This document shows, piece after piece, positions 40,744 to 48,694 of a stretch of 64,000 bases of DNA. Numbering within the stretch: the stretch's first letter is position 1; each line of letters begins with the position of its first letter. This stretch comes from Actinomycetes bacterium. Its GTDB lineage: Bacteria; Actinomycetota; Actinomycetes; Mycobacteriales; Mycobacteriaceae. The stretch lies in contig JAEYMI010000071.1 of NCBI GenBank assembly GCA_023461275.1, positions 62,001 through 126,000 of the forward strand, given 5' to 3'. Below the pieces are notes generated by a model, which saw only the letters and a list, made by a program, of their open reading frames with translations, was not told the origin of the DNA and searched no databases. The position numbers and the translations under genes are program-made.

Positions 40744-42048
40744 TCAGTACCGGGCGCTCAGCACATCGTCGGACACACCCGCAACGGTCTCCGGCGCCGA
40801 CTGACGATAGGGCCGCAGTTCACGACGGGCGATGGCGCGTTTGTGCACCTCGTCCGGGCCGTCGGCCAGCCGCAGTGTGCGGATGTGGGCGTACGCCATG
40901 GCCAGCGGGAAATCGTCGGTGACACCGGCGCCGCCGTGGACCTGGATCGCGCGATCGATGATCTTGAGCGCGACATTCGGGGCGGCGACCTTGATCGCCG
41001 CGATCTCGGTGGCCGCGGCCTTGTTGCCGACCGTGTCCATCATGTGGGCGGCCTTCAGCGTCAACAGACGCACCATCTCGATATCGATACGCGACTCGGC
41101 GATCCAGTCCTGGATGTTCGCCCGGTCGGCCAGCGGCGCACCGAAGGTGACCCGGCCGGCCGCACGGGCACACATCAGTTCCAGCGCCCGCTCGGCCATG
41201 CCGATGACGCGCATGCAGTGGTGAATCCGACCCGGCCCGAGACGTGCCTGTGCGATGGCGAAACCTTCGCCCTCACCTTTGAGGACGTCCGTCGACGGCA
41301 CGCGCACATTCTCGAAGACCAACTCGCCGTGGCTTTCCCGGTCGACATAGCCGAACACCGGGAGGTTGCGGACGATGGTCACACCGGACGCATCGATCGG
41401 CACCACCATCATCGACTGCTGACGGTGGGTCGGCGCCGTCGGATCGGTCTTGCCCATCACGATGAGGACCTTGCAGTCCGGGCGAACCGCGTTGGAGGCG
41501 AACCACTTCCGGCCGTTGAGCACGTACTCGTCACCGTCGCGCTCCATGCTCAGGCCGATGTTGGTCGCATCGGAACTCGCGACGGCGGGCTCGGTCATCG
41601 CGAAAGCCGAGGCGATCTCACCGTCGAGCAGCGGCTTGAGGTAGCGCTCCTTGTGCTCGTCGGTGCCAAAGAGCGTGAGCACCTCCATGTTGCCGGTGTC
41701 GGGGGCGTTGCAGTTGAAAACCTCTGAGGCCCAGGTGACCCGGCCCATGATCTCGGCGAGGTGTGCGTACTCCAGATTGGTCAGGCCCGGACCCCATTGC
41801 GGATGCGGGTGGCTGTCTACACTGTTCCCGCTCGCTCCGCTCCCGGCGAACCACAGATTCCACAGCCCGTCGGCCTTCGCCTTCTCCTTGAGCTCGATGA
41901 GGATCTGCGGCGTCGCATGGGGGTTGTCCTGCTCGCGCATCTGCACCTCATAGAGGGCCTCGTTGGGATAGATGTGCGCGTCGAAGAAGGCGAGCAGGCG
42001 ACGACGGTAATCCTCGGCACGCTCGGAAGGCTCGAAAAGGCTGGTCAT
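40744..42048 (-). CDS. Acyl-CoA dehydrogenase of the ACAD10/11 type
   Basis: This 434-residue FAD enzyme has sequence blocks typical of ACAD10/11 and LvaC: 'EIMGRVTWASEVFNCNAPDTGNMEVL', 'FAMTEPAVASSDATNI', 'YVLNGRKWFASNAV', 'GPGRIHHCMRVIGMAERALE' and the C-terminal 'QVHGGAGVTDDFPLAMAYAH'. In that group the enzyme processes 4-phosphoacyl-CoA, eliminating phosphate to yield an enoyl-CoA, although ordinary alpha,beta-dehydrogenation cannot be excluded from sequence. It is encoded between the SDR and the kinase with gaps of 7-10 bases, implying one transcript and matched stoichiometry. Confidence 0.93.
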   Translation of the reverse strand: MTSLFEPSERAEDYRRRLLAFFDAHIYPNEALYEVQMREQDNPHATPQILIELKEKAKADGLWNLWFAGSGASGNSVDSHPHPQWGPGLTNLEYAHLAEIMGRVTWASEVFNCNAPDTGNMEVLTLFGTDEHKERYLKPLLDGEIASAFAMTEPAVASSDATNIGLSMERDGDEYVLNGRKWFASNAVRPDCKVLIVMGKTDPTAPTHRQQSMMVVPIDASGVTIVRNLPVFGYVDRESHGELVFENVRVPSTDVLKGEGEGFAIAQARLGPGRIHHCMRVIGMAERALELMCARAAGRVTFGAPLADRANIQDWIAESRIDIEMVRLLTLKAAHMMDTVGNKAAATEIAAIKVAAPNVALKIIDRAIQVHGGAGVTDDFPLAMAYAHIRTLRLADGPDEVHKRAIARRELRPYRQSAPETVAGVSDDVLSARY

Positions 42049-42058
42049 GATGTCTCCT

Positions 42059-42880
42059 TCAGTTGTTCTGTGCCAGAACGGAATCGGTCAGGGCTCGTCG
42101 ATATCTGCGCATCCCGCTCAGCCAGCGGTCATAGTCGGCACCCTTCTGCCGGTACATGTCGAGTACCTCGGGATGCGGAAGAATGAGGAAGTGGTCGGCG
42201 TCGATCGCGGCCAGCACGACCTCGGCGACCTCGGATGGGTCCAGAACGGCACCGGCCGACTCCACCGCGCGCTGCATGAGCTTCGCGGCGTCGTCCAGGT
42301 CACCGTCGGGCCGGAGCAGTTTGGTGTCGACGCCCATCGGACACAGACAACTGACGCCGACGCCCTGATCTCCATACGTGGCACTGAGCCATTCGGCGAA
42401 CGCGACGGCGCCGTGTTTGGTCACCGAGTAGGTGGCGTTGCCGATTTGGGTCAGCAGTCCGGCGGCCGACGCGGTGCTGATGAAGTATCCGCGTCCACGG
42501 TCGAGCCACTCCGGCACAAGTCGGCGTGCGGCGCGCACATGTCCCATCACGTTGATCCCGATCGCCGCCTCCCATGCCTCGTCAGGAGCGAAAAGTCCTG
42601 CACTGCCACCGATTCCGGCGTTGGCGAAGTACAGGTCGACAGGGCCGAAACGCTGCTCGGCCAAGCGGATCGCATCGTCGATGTGCGCGTCGGTGGCGGC
42701 GTCACCGACGATCGCCGCCACGCTTGCGGCGGGCAGTTCGGCGACCACACCGTCGACGGCCTCCTGATTCAGGTCGGTGAGCACCACCTTCGCACCGCGC
42801 GAGATCAACGCCCGGGCAATGGCCGCGCCAATCCCTCCCCCGCCGCCGGTCACCACAGCTACCTTGCCGTCCACCTGCAC
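42059..42880 (-). CDS. Short-chain dehydrogenase/reductase
   Basis: This 273-residue SDR has cofactor motif 'TGGGGGIGAAIARAL', Asp in 'VVLTDLNQ' favouring NAD(H), 'ANAGIGG', and catalytic Ser ('ISTASAAG') and Tyr-Lys ('YSVTKHG'). It lacks the usual FabG C-terminus and ends in a longer helical tail. GTG 42880 is preceded by GGAGGTG; the upstream ATG at 42937 is less conserved. It is the first gene of the operon with the acyl-CoA dehydrogenase and kinase, comparable to LvaD in the levulinate pathway. It probably oxidises a hydroxyacyl-CoA intermediate. Confidence 0.88.
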   Translation of the reverse strand: MQVDGKVAVVTGGGGGIGAAIARALISRGAKVVLTDLNQEAVDGVVAELPAASVAAIVGDAATDAHIDDAIRLAEQRFGPVDLYFANAGIGGSAGLFAPDEAWEAAIGINVMGHVRAARRLVPEWLDRGRGYFISTASAAGLLTQIGNATYSVTKHGAVAFAEWLSATYGDQGVGVSCLCPMGVDTKLLRPDGDLDDAAKLMQRAVESAGAVLDPSEVAEVVLAAIDADHFLILPHPEVLDMYRQKGADYDRWLSGMRRYRRALTDSVLAQNN

Positions 42881-42952
42881 GGACCCACCTCCACCATCGA
42901 CTGCGATGACGCGCGCATCGGGTGACGCCCGTCTCATTCCGATCTGACGCTA

Positions 42953-42976
42953 CTTGAACCCGGCGTCAGGTTCAAG
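42953..42976. promoter_or_regulatory. Perfect TTGAAC palindrome upstream of the SDR operon
   Basis: CTTGAACC and GGTTCAAG form 8-bp inverted arms separated by 8 bases, ~73 bases upstream of the SDR start. The half-site repeats in the HAD/lactonase intergenic region. It is a strong candidate binding site for the TetR regulator of this cluster. Confidence 0.65.
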
Positions 42977-43096
42977 AATCTGTGACGGTGGGGATCGTCG
43001 ACGATGGTGCGCACGCATCTCTCGTCATGCAGCTCTCGCCACCTGCAATACAGTGGGTGGCGTCAATCTGTACGGAACAGCCGTTGTGGAGCCGGG

Positions 43097-43543
43097 ATGA
43101 TCTTCAAGGGAGTTCGGGATGCCAAGCCCTATCCCGAGCATGGCCTGTCGCCGCGCGGCTGGGCGAAGATCCCACCGCGACAGTTCCGCCTCGATCAGCT
43201 GACCACCGTGACCACCGTGCTGGCCCTCGACCGACTGCTCAGTGAGGACTCCACTTTCTACGGCGACCTGTTCTCCCACGTGGTGCAGTGGCACGGCGAC
43301 ATCTATCTGGAGGACGGCCTGCACCGCGCGGTGCGTTCGGCGTTGCGCAACCGGCATGTCATCCATGCCCGGATGCTCGACCTCGACGCGCTCAACCTCG
43401 AGCAGGGCGCACCACCGCTCGAGGATCAGCTCGACACCGCCGGACCGCCCCCCGCCGGCCGCGGTCGCCCCGGTTCGCACCGCCGGGTACCGCGGGTCAC
43501 CGGATGGACCTCGCCCGGGCCGCAACCGCCCACGGAGTGGTAG
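43097..43543 (+). CDS. Conserved actinobacterial hypothetical protein (ParB-like 'DGLHR' motif)
   Basis: This 148-residue protein's N-terminal ~100 residues look conserved: 'MIFKGVRDAKPYPEHGLSPR', 'IPPRQFRLDQLTTVTTVLALD' and 'YLEDGLHRAVRSALRNRHVI'. The 'EDGLHRAVRSALRNR' helix is reminiscent of the 'DGxHRxxA' box of ParB/sulfiredoxin-type folds. I recall homologues being labelled VapB-family antitoxin, but no partner toxin gene is adjacent. The C-terminal 45 residues are Pro/Arg/Gly-rich and disordered. ATG 43097 has GGAG just upstream. Function is unknown. Confidence 0.75.
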   Translation: MIFKGVRDAKPYPEHGLSPRGWAKIPPRQFRLDQLTTVTTVLALDRLLSEDSTFYGDLFSHVVQWHGDIYLEDGLHRAVRSALRNRHVIHARMLDLDALNLEQGAPPLEDQLDTAGPPPAGRGRPGSHRRVPRVTGWTSPGPQPPTEW

Positions 43544-43573
43544 CGCACCACCACGAACTCCTCGCCGCCGGCA

Positions 43574-44818
43574 TCAGCCACGCCCGCGATCGGCACCGTC
43601 ATCCCCCGCGGCGAGGATGTCGGTGACGATGCCGTCTGCGAGCAGTCGGCCACGATCGGTGAGGATGAAGCGGTCACCGCCGACGGCGAGCAGTCCGTCG
43701 GAGACGAATTCGTCGGCGACCGCCCGCTCGTTGGCGTCGAGTTCAGAGATATCGAGCCCGGACCGGCATCGCAGCGTCAACATCACCGTCTCGGTGTGCC
43801 GATCGGCTCCGTTCAGCACCTCGGCTCCGCCGATGGGCAGCGTCGTGGCAGAGACCTGGTCGGCATAGCGAGCCGGATGTTTGTGGTTCCACCAGCGCAC
43901 GCCGTTCACGTGTGAATGTGCCCCCGGCCCGATCCCCCACCAGTCGTGGCTGTACCAGTAGCCGAGGTTGTGTCGGCACTCGGCGGAACTCTCACCATCA
44001 CCGGGACCGGCCGCCCAGTTGGACACCTCGTACCAGCCGAGCCCGGCCTCGGCCAGTCGCTGATCGATGATCCGGTATCTGCGGGCGAGCACGTCGTCGT
44101 CCGGCGCCGGCAGATCTCCACGTCGCACCTTGCGCGCCAACGCCGTGCCGTCTTCGACGATCAACGAGTACGCCGACACATGATCGACCGCCGCGTCAAG
44201 CACTGCGTCGAGGCTCGCGTGCAGGTCGTCGTCGGACTCTCCGGGCGTTCCGTAGATGAGGTCGAGATTGACGTGATCGAACCCCGCGGCGCGGGCCTCA
44301 AGTGCCGCGGCCACCGCCCGACCCGGCGTATGGGTGCGGTCCAGCGTGGCGAGCACATGCCGCGCCGCCGACTGCATGCCGAGCGACACCCGGGTGAACC
44401 CGGCCTCCCGAATCCGCGAGAAGAACTGCGGGGACGTCGATTCCGGGTTGGATTCGGTGGTGATCTCGGCGTCGTCGGCGAGCGTGAAGGCCGAGCGGAC
44501 ATCGTCGAGCAGCCGTGCGAGTCCGTCACCACCGAGCAGCGATGGGGTTCCGCCGCCGACGAAGATCGTCGACACCGGCCGCGCCGGCGACAGCAGGGCG
44601 CCGGCCTCGGCGAGCTCCCGGGCAACTGCGTCATGCCAGGAGTCCGGCGATGAGGAACTGCCCAGCTCGCCGGCGGTATAGGTGTTGAAGTCGCAGTAGC
44701 CACAGCGTGTGGCACAGAACGGCACGTGCAGGTAGAGACCCAGCGGTGTCGACGGATCGACATCGGCGCACGCGGCGCGCACCACGGTGGCGGGGTGTGC
44801 GGGAGCCTCGAGAGTCAT
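43574..44818 (-). CDS. hemW: HemW-type radical SAM protein (heme chaperone)
   Basis: This radical SAM enzyme of ~414 residues has 'LYLHVPFCATRCGYCDFNTYT', supplying CxxxCxxC for the 4Fe-4S cluster. Gly-rich SAM contacts 'IFVGGGTPSLL' and the HemN C-terminal domain ('SHDWWGIGPGAHSHVNG') follow. The F-N-T-Y after the third Cys marks HemW (a heme-transfer protein) rather than true coproporphyrinogen dehydrogenase HemN. The start is uncertain: ATG 44818 lies too close to GGAGG, and ATG 44839 is the alternative. It lies at the right border of the lactone island, as hemN does next to the mycobactin region in M. tuberculosis. Confidence 0.93.
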   Translation of the reverse strand: MTLEAPAHPATVVRAACADVDPSTPLGLYLHVPFCATRCGYCDFNTYTAGELGSSSSPDSWHDAVARELAEAGALLSPARPVSTIFVGGGTPSLLGGDGLARLLDDVRSAFTLADDAEITTESNPESTSPQFFSRIREAGFTRVSLGMQSAARHVLATLDRTHTPGRAVAAALEARAAGFDHVNLDLIYGTPGESDDDLHASLDAVLDAAVDHVSAYSLIVEDGTALARKVRRGDLPAPDDDVLARRYRIIDQRLAEAGLGWYEVSNWAAGPGDGESSAECRHNLGYWYSHDWWGIGPGAHSHVNGVRWWNHKHPARYADQVSATTLPIGGAEVLNGADRHTETVMLTLRCRSGLDISELDANERAVADEFVSDGLLAVGGDRFILTDRGRLLADGIVTDILAAGDDGADRGRG

Positions 44819-44970
44819 GCCTCCATGATGACCGCTCATCGAGCGGAATATCGTCCACCCGGTTGGCCTTGGACCGCGTAGGGCCTGACGATCTGGGCCC
44901 GGTAAGCGAATTTCCCTCACCGTGATGGAAAATAACCGCAAGTAGACGCAGCAGGGATGGCCGTGGCACT

Positions 44971-45060
44971 ATGGACGACGTGAATTCCACCGGGGTGTGG
45001 CTCGCTGCGCGGCGCCACGTCGATCTCAAGCGCGTCTGCAGCGCGTCCTGTCGTCTCTAG
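44971..45060 (+). CDS. Short cysteine-containing leader peptide upstream of the sulfur operon
   Basis: A 29-codon ORF, ending 'RRHVDLKRVCSASCRL' then TAG, stands 165 bases before sirA. The RRHVDL...C...C pattern matches actinobacterial 'putative leader peptides' placed before sulfate and cysteine genes. Ribosome stalling at Cys codons when cysteinyl-tRNA is scarce would change RNA folding downstream. Start may be ATG 44971 or the in-frame GTG 44980; a CACTAT box 7 bases before the GTG could serve a leaderless transcript. It is too short for ordinary gene calling and overlaps no conserved gene. Confidence 0.72.
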   Translation: MDDVNSTGVWLAARRHVDLKRVCSASCRL

Positions 45061-45193
45061 ACGACGTGCGCTGAGTTTCCCGACGCCGCTGCGGCCAACC
45101 ACCTTTTCGGCCCCGGACCGTTCGCCACCAGCACCGTCCCCGTTTCCTACATCGGGGATGTCGGCACGTAAACAGCCCCCATCGTGCAAGCGC

Positions 45194-45209
45194 GGCGCTC
45201 CGGAGCGCC
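45194..45209 (+). promoter_or_regulatory. Hairpin before the sirA ribosome-binding site
   Basis: GGCGCTCC-GGAGCGCC is a perfect 16-bp palindrome ending 4 bases before AGGAG of sirA. In RNA it can form a short strong hairpin near the translation start. With the cysteine leader peptide upstream it may be part of an attenuation switch. No ribosome-independent U-tract follows, so control of translation initiation is more likely than termination. Confidence 0.5.
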
Positions 45210-45225
45210 ACCCACAGGAGACTTC

Positions 45226-46986
45226 ATGACGTCCACCACCGATGCCCCGGCCGGCAGCGGATCATCCACCCCCGATCCCGCTCGCAAGCAGCCGACCGCC
45301 GACGCTGCCGCAAAGCCGGCCCGCAAGCCACGGCCCACCAAGCGGCGCGCCGAAGGCCAGTGGAAGCTGGGCTACCGGGAACCGCTCAACCCCAACGAGC
45401 AGGTCAAAAAGGACGACAATCCGCTCAACGTCCGCGCCCGGATCGAGAACATCTACGCACACCGCGGATTCGATTCGATCGACAAACAGGACCTGCGCGG
45501 CCGGATGCGCTGGTGGGGCCTCTACACACAGCGCAAAGAGGGTTACGACGGCACCTGGACCGGTGACGAGAACATCGACATCCTCGAAGACAGCCATTTC
45601 ATGATGCGCATCCGCTGCGACGCGGGTGCGCTCAACGTTGCCCAGCTGCGCACCCTCGGACAGATCTCCACCGAGTTCGCGCGTGACACCGCGGACCTGT
45701 CCGACCGCGAGAACGTCCAGTACCACTGGATTCGCATCGAGGACGTGCCGACCATCTGGGAACGCATCGAAAGCGTCGGCCTGAAGACCACCGAGGCATG
45801 CGGCGACTGCCCGCGCATCATCCTCGGCTCGCCGCTGGCCGGTGAGGCACTCGACGAGGTGCTCGACCCCACGCCGGCGATCGACGAGATCGTCCGCCGC
45901 TACATCGGCGACCCGCAGTATTCCAACCTTCCCCGCAAGTTCAAGACCGCCATCTCGGGTCTGCAGGACGTCTCTCACGAGACCAACGACATCGCCTTCA
46001 TCGGCGTCGTCCACCCCGAGCACGGACCGGGCCTCGACCTGTGGGTCGGCGGCGGTTTGTCGACGAATCCGATGCTCGCCCAACGCGTCGGCGCATGGAT
46101 CCCGCTCGACGAGGTTCCCGACGTCTGGGAAGGCGTCGTCTCGATCTTCCGCGACTACGGCTACCGCCGACTTCGGGCCAAGGCGCGGCTGAAGTTCCTG
46201 ATCAAGGACTGGGGCATCGAGAAGTTCCGCCAGGTTCTCGAGGATGAGTACCTGGGCCGCAAGCTGATCGACGGCCCGGCACCCACCCCGCTCACCCAAC
46301 CGCGCGATCACGTCGGCGTGCAGAAGCTCAAGAACGGTTTGAACTCCGTCGGGTTCGCCGCGATCGCCGGCCGTGTCTCGGGTACCAAGCTGACCGCGGT
46401 CGCCGAGGCCGCCGAACGCGTCGGATCGGACCGGATCCGGTTCACCCCATACCAGAAGCTGATCGTCCTCGATGTGCCCGACGACAAGGTCGAGCAGATC
46501 ATCGACGAGCTCGCTCCCCTCGGCCTGATCGCACGCGCATCCAACTGGCGTCGAAACCTGATGGCCTGCAGTGGGATCGAATTCTGCAAACTCTCCTTCA
46601 CCGAGACCCGCAAGCGTTCCCAGGTGCTGGTGCCGGAGTTGGAGGAGCGCCTGGCCGACATCAATTCCGAACTCGACGTGCCGATCACGGTCAACATCAA
46701 CGGCTGCCCCAACTCGTGCGCGCGTTCACAGATCGCCGACATCGGATTCAAGGGTCAGCTGATCGAAGACGGCAACGGCGGCCAGATCGAGGGATTCCAG
46801 GTGCATCTCGGTGGCAGCCTCGGCCAGGATGCCGGTTTCGGCCGCAAACTGCGCCAGCACAAGGTCGCCTCGACCGAGATCGGCGACTACATCGACCGCG
46901 TGGTGCGCAACTTCGTGGCACAGAAAAACGACGGAGAACGGTTCGCGCAGTGGGCCGTTCGCGCCGACGAGGAGGCGCTGCGATGA
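45226..46986 (+). CDS. sirA: Ferredoxin-dependent sulfite reductase (NirA/SirA type)
   Basis: This 586-residue siroheme enzyme reduces sulfite to sulfide. Cluster and siroheme ligands are 'ACSGIEFC' and 'NGCPNSC' near the C-terminus. The Tyr in 'WWGLYTQRKEG' and Cys in 'TTEACGDCPR' could form the Tyr-Cys cross-link seen in the M. tuberculosis enzyme, marking sulfite rather than nitrite use. The first ~50 residues are Lys/Pro-rich and disordered. ATG 45226 with AGGAG was chosen over an upstream frame. It overlaps cysH by 4 bases and heads the assimilation operon. Confidence 0.95.
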   Translation: MTSTTDAPAGSGSSTPDPARKQPTADAAAKPARKPRPTKRRAEGQWKLGYREPLNPNEQVKKDDNPLNVRARIENIYAHRGFDSIDKQDLRGRMRWWGLYTQRKEGYDGTWTGDENIDILEDSHFMMRIRCDAGALNVAQLRTLGQISTEFARDTADLSDRENVQYHWIRIEDVPTIWERIESVGLKTTEACGDCPRIILGSPLAGEALDEVLDPTPAIDEIVRRYIGDPQYSNLPRKFKTAISGLQDVSHETNDIAFIGVVHPEHGPGLDLWVGGGLSTNPMLAQRVGAWIPLDEVPDVWEGVVSIFRDYGYRRLRAKARLKFLIKDWGIEKFRQVLEDEYLGRKLIDGPAPTPLTQPRDHVGVQKLKNGLNSVGFAAIAGRVSGTKLTAVAEAAERVGSDRIRFTPYQKLIVLDVPDDKVEQIIDELAPLGLIARASNWRRNLMACSGIEFCKLSFTETRKRSQVLVPELEERLADINSELDVPITVNINGCPNSCARSQIADIGFKGQLIEDGNGGQIEGFQVHLGGSLGQDAGFGRKLRQHKVASTEIGDYIDRVVRNFVAQKNDGERFAQWAVRADEEALR

Positions 46987-47759
46987 CCACCACCACACCG
47001 ATCCGGACCGGGCGCAGGTTCAGCGAATCCCGCCTGCGCGAGATCGCCGCCGACGGCGCCCGCGAACTGGGTTCGGACGCCAGTCCCGAAGAACTGCTGC
47101 GCTGGACCGCGGAGACCTTCGGTGACAACTTCGTCGTGGCGTCGAACATGCAGGACGCGGTCCTGGTCGATCTGGCCGTGCGCCACATCGACCGCGAGCA
47201 GATCCACGGCGATGCGGTGAAGATCCTCTTCCTCGACACCGGCTATCACTTCGCCGAGACCATCGGAACCCGCGACGCCGTGGCACAGGTGTACGCCGTG
47301 TCGGCAGGTTCGGATCGGCCAGGCGTGGAGATGGTCAACCTGACCCCGGAGCACTCTGTCGCCGCACAGGATGAACTGTTGGGCCGCAACCTGTTCGCGC
47401 GCGATCCCGGTGAATGCTGCCGGCTGCGCAAGGTGGTCCCGCTCAAGGCCGGACTGTCGCGCTACGACGCCTGGGTGACCGGCATCCGTCGCGTCGAGGC
47501 ACCCACTCGCGCCAACGCCCCGCTCATCTCGTTCGACGAGGGTTTCGGGCTGGTGAAGATCAACCCGATCGCAGCGTGGTCGGATGAGACCATGCAGGAC
47601 TACATCGACACCAACGGCGTGCTGGTGAATCCGCTTGTCGACGAAGGCTATCCATCCATCGGCTGCGCACCCTGCACAGCAAAACCAGAACCCGGATCCG
47701 ATCCGCGCAGTGGCCGGTGGGCCGGCCGCGCCAAGACAGAATGTGGACTGCACGCATGA
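46983..47759 (+). CDS. cysH: Adenylyl-sulfate reductase (APS reductase)
   Basis: This 258-residue thioredoxin-dependent APS reductase has a PP-loop-like fold and the two cysteine pairs 'ECCRLRK' and 'GCAPCT' that hold a 4Fe-4S cluster, with the catalytic Cys in the C-terminal 'ECGLH'. The presence of this cluster indicates use of APS rather than PAPS. It is translationally coupled to sirA (ATGA) and cysD (ATGA). Confidence 0.96.
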   Translation: MTTTTPIRTGRRFSESRLREIAADGARELGSDASPEELLRWTAETFGDNFVVASNMQDAVLVDLAVRHIDREQIHGDAVKILFLDTGYHFAETIGTRDAVAQVYAVSAGSDRPGVEMVNLTPEHSVAAQDELLGRNLFARDPGECCRLRKVVPLKAGLSRYDAWVTGIRRVEAPTRANAPLISFDEGFGLVKINPIAAWSDETMQDYIDTNGVLVNPLVDEGYPSIGCAPCTAKPEPGSDPRSGRWAGRAKTECGLHA

Positions 47760-48694
47760 CCGTCACCGACACCGCCGCGAACCGCGACGTGACCGAACCC
47801 GACGACTTCACCACCCTCGACGCGCTCGAGTCCGAGGCCATCCATATCTTCCGTGAGGTGGCCGGCGAGTTCGAGCGCCCGGTGATCCTGTTCTCCGGCG
47901 GCAAGGATTCCACGGTGCTGCTGCACCTGGCGCTCAAGGCGTTCTGGCCTGCGCCGCTGCCGTTCTCGCTGCTGCACGTGGACACCGGGCACAACCTGCC
48001 CGAGGTCTTGGAGTTCCGCGACCAGGTCGTCGAGCGACACAACCTGCGGCTGCACGTCGCCAAGGTCGAGGACTACCTCGCCGACGGGCGGCTCACCGAA
48101 CGCCCCGACGGCGTCCGCAATCCCCTGCAGACCATCCCGCTGCTCGACGCCATCACCGAGAACCGCTTCGACGCGGTCTTCGGCGGCGGCCGCCGCGACG
48201 AGGAACGTTCCCGCGCGAAGGAGCGGATCTTCTCGCTGCGCAACGCTTTCGGTCAGTGGGATCCCAAGCGTCAGCGCCCCGAGCTGTGGAACCTGTACAA
48301 CGGCCGGCACGCGCCGGGTGAGCACGTCCGGGTCTTCCCGCTCTCGAACTGGACCGAACTCGACATCTGGCGCTACATCGCCCGCGAGCAGGTCCTGCTG
48401 CCGTCGATCTACTACGCACACCAGCGCGATGTCTACCTCCGCGACGGCATGTGGATGACGTCGGGTTCGTGGGGCGGACCGCGCGAAGACGAAGAGGTAC
48501 AACGACTTTCGGTGCGCTACCGCACTGTCGGCGACGGTTCGTCGACCGGCGCTGTGCTGTCCGAGGCCGCCGACAATGATGCCGTCCTCGCCGAGGTCGC
48601 CGCATCCCGACTGACCGAACGCGGCGCCACCCGCGGTGACGACCGCGTCTCCGAGGCCGCCATGGAAGACCGTAAACGCGAGGGCTATTTCTGA
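47756..48694 (+). CDS. cysD: Sulfate adenylyltransferase subunit 2
   Basis: This 312-residue ATP sulfurylase small subunit has PP-loop 'ILFSGGKDSTVLLHLALKAF' and conserved 'VFGGGRRDEERSRAKERIFS', 'PLSNWTELDIWRYI' and C-terminal 'RKREGYF'. With CysN it forms APS from sulfate and ATP, driven by GTP hydrolysis. It overlaps cysH by 4 bases and cysN by 1 base (TGATG). Confidence 0.97.
   Translation: MTVTDTAANRDVTEPDDFTTLDALESEAIHIFREVAGEFERPVILFSGGKDSTVLLHLALKAFWPAPLPFSLLHVDTGHNLPEVLEFRDQVVERHNLRLHVAKVEDYLADGRLTERPDGVRNPLQTIPLLDAITENRFDAVFGGGRRDEERSRAKERIFSLRNAFGQWDPKRQRPELWNLYNGRHAPGEHVRVFPLSNWTELDIWRYIAREQVLLPSIYYAHQRDVYLRDGMWMTSGSWGGPREDEEVQRLSVRYRTVGDGSSTGAVLSEAADNDAVLAEVAASRLTERGATRGDDRVSEAAMEDRKREGYF

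Noticed and set aside
45226..46986. Assimilatory nitrite reductase
   Set aside because: The protein belongs to the NirA/Sir family, but its operon is sulfate assimilation and the Tyr/Cys residues of the sulfite reductase cross-link are present; no nitrate genes are nearby.
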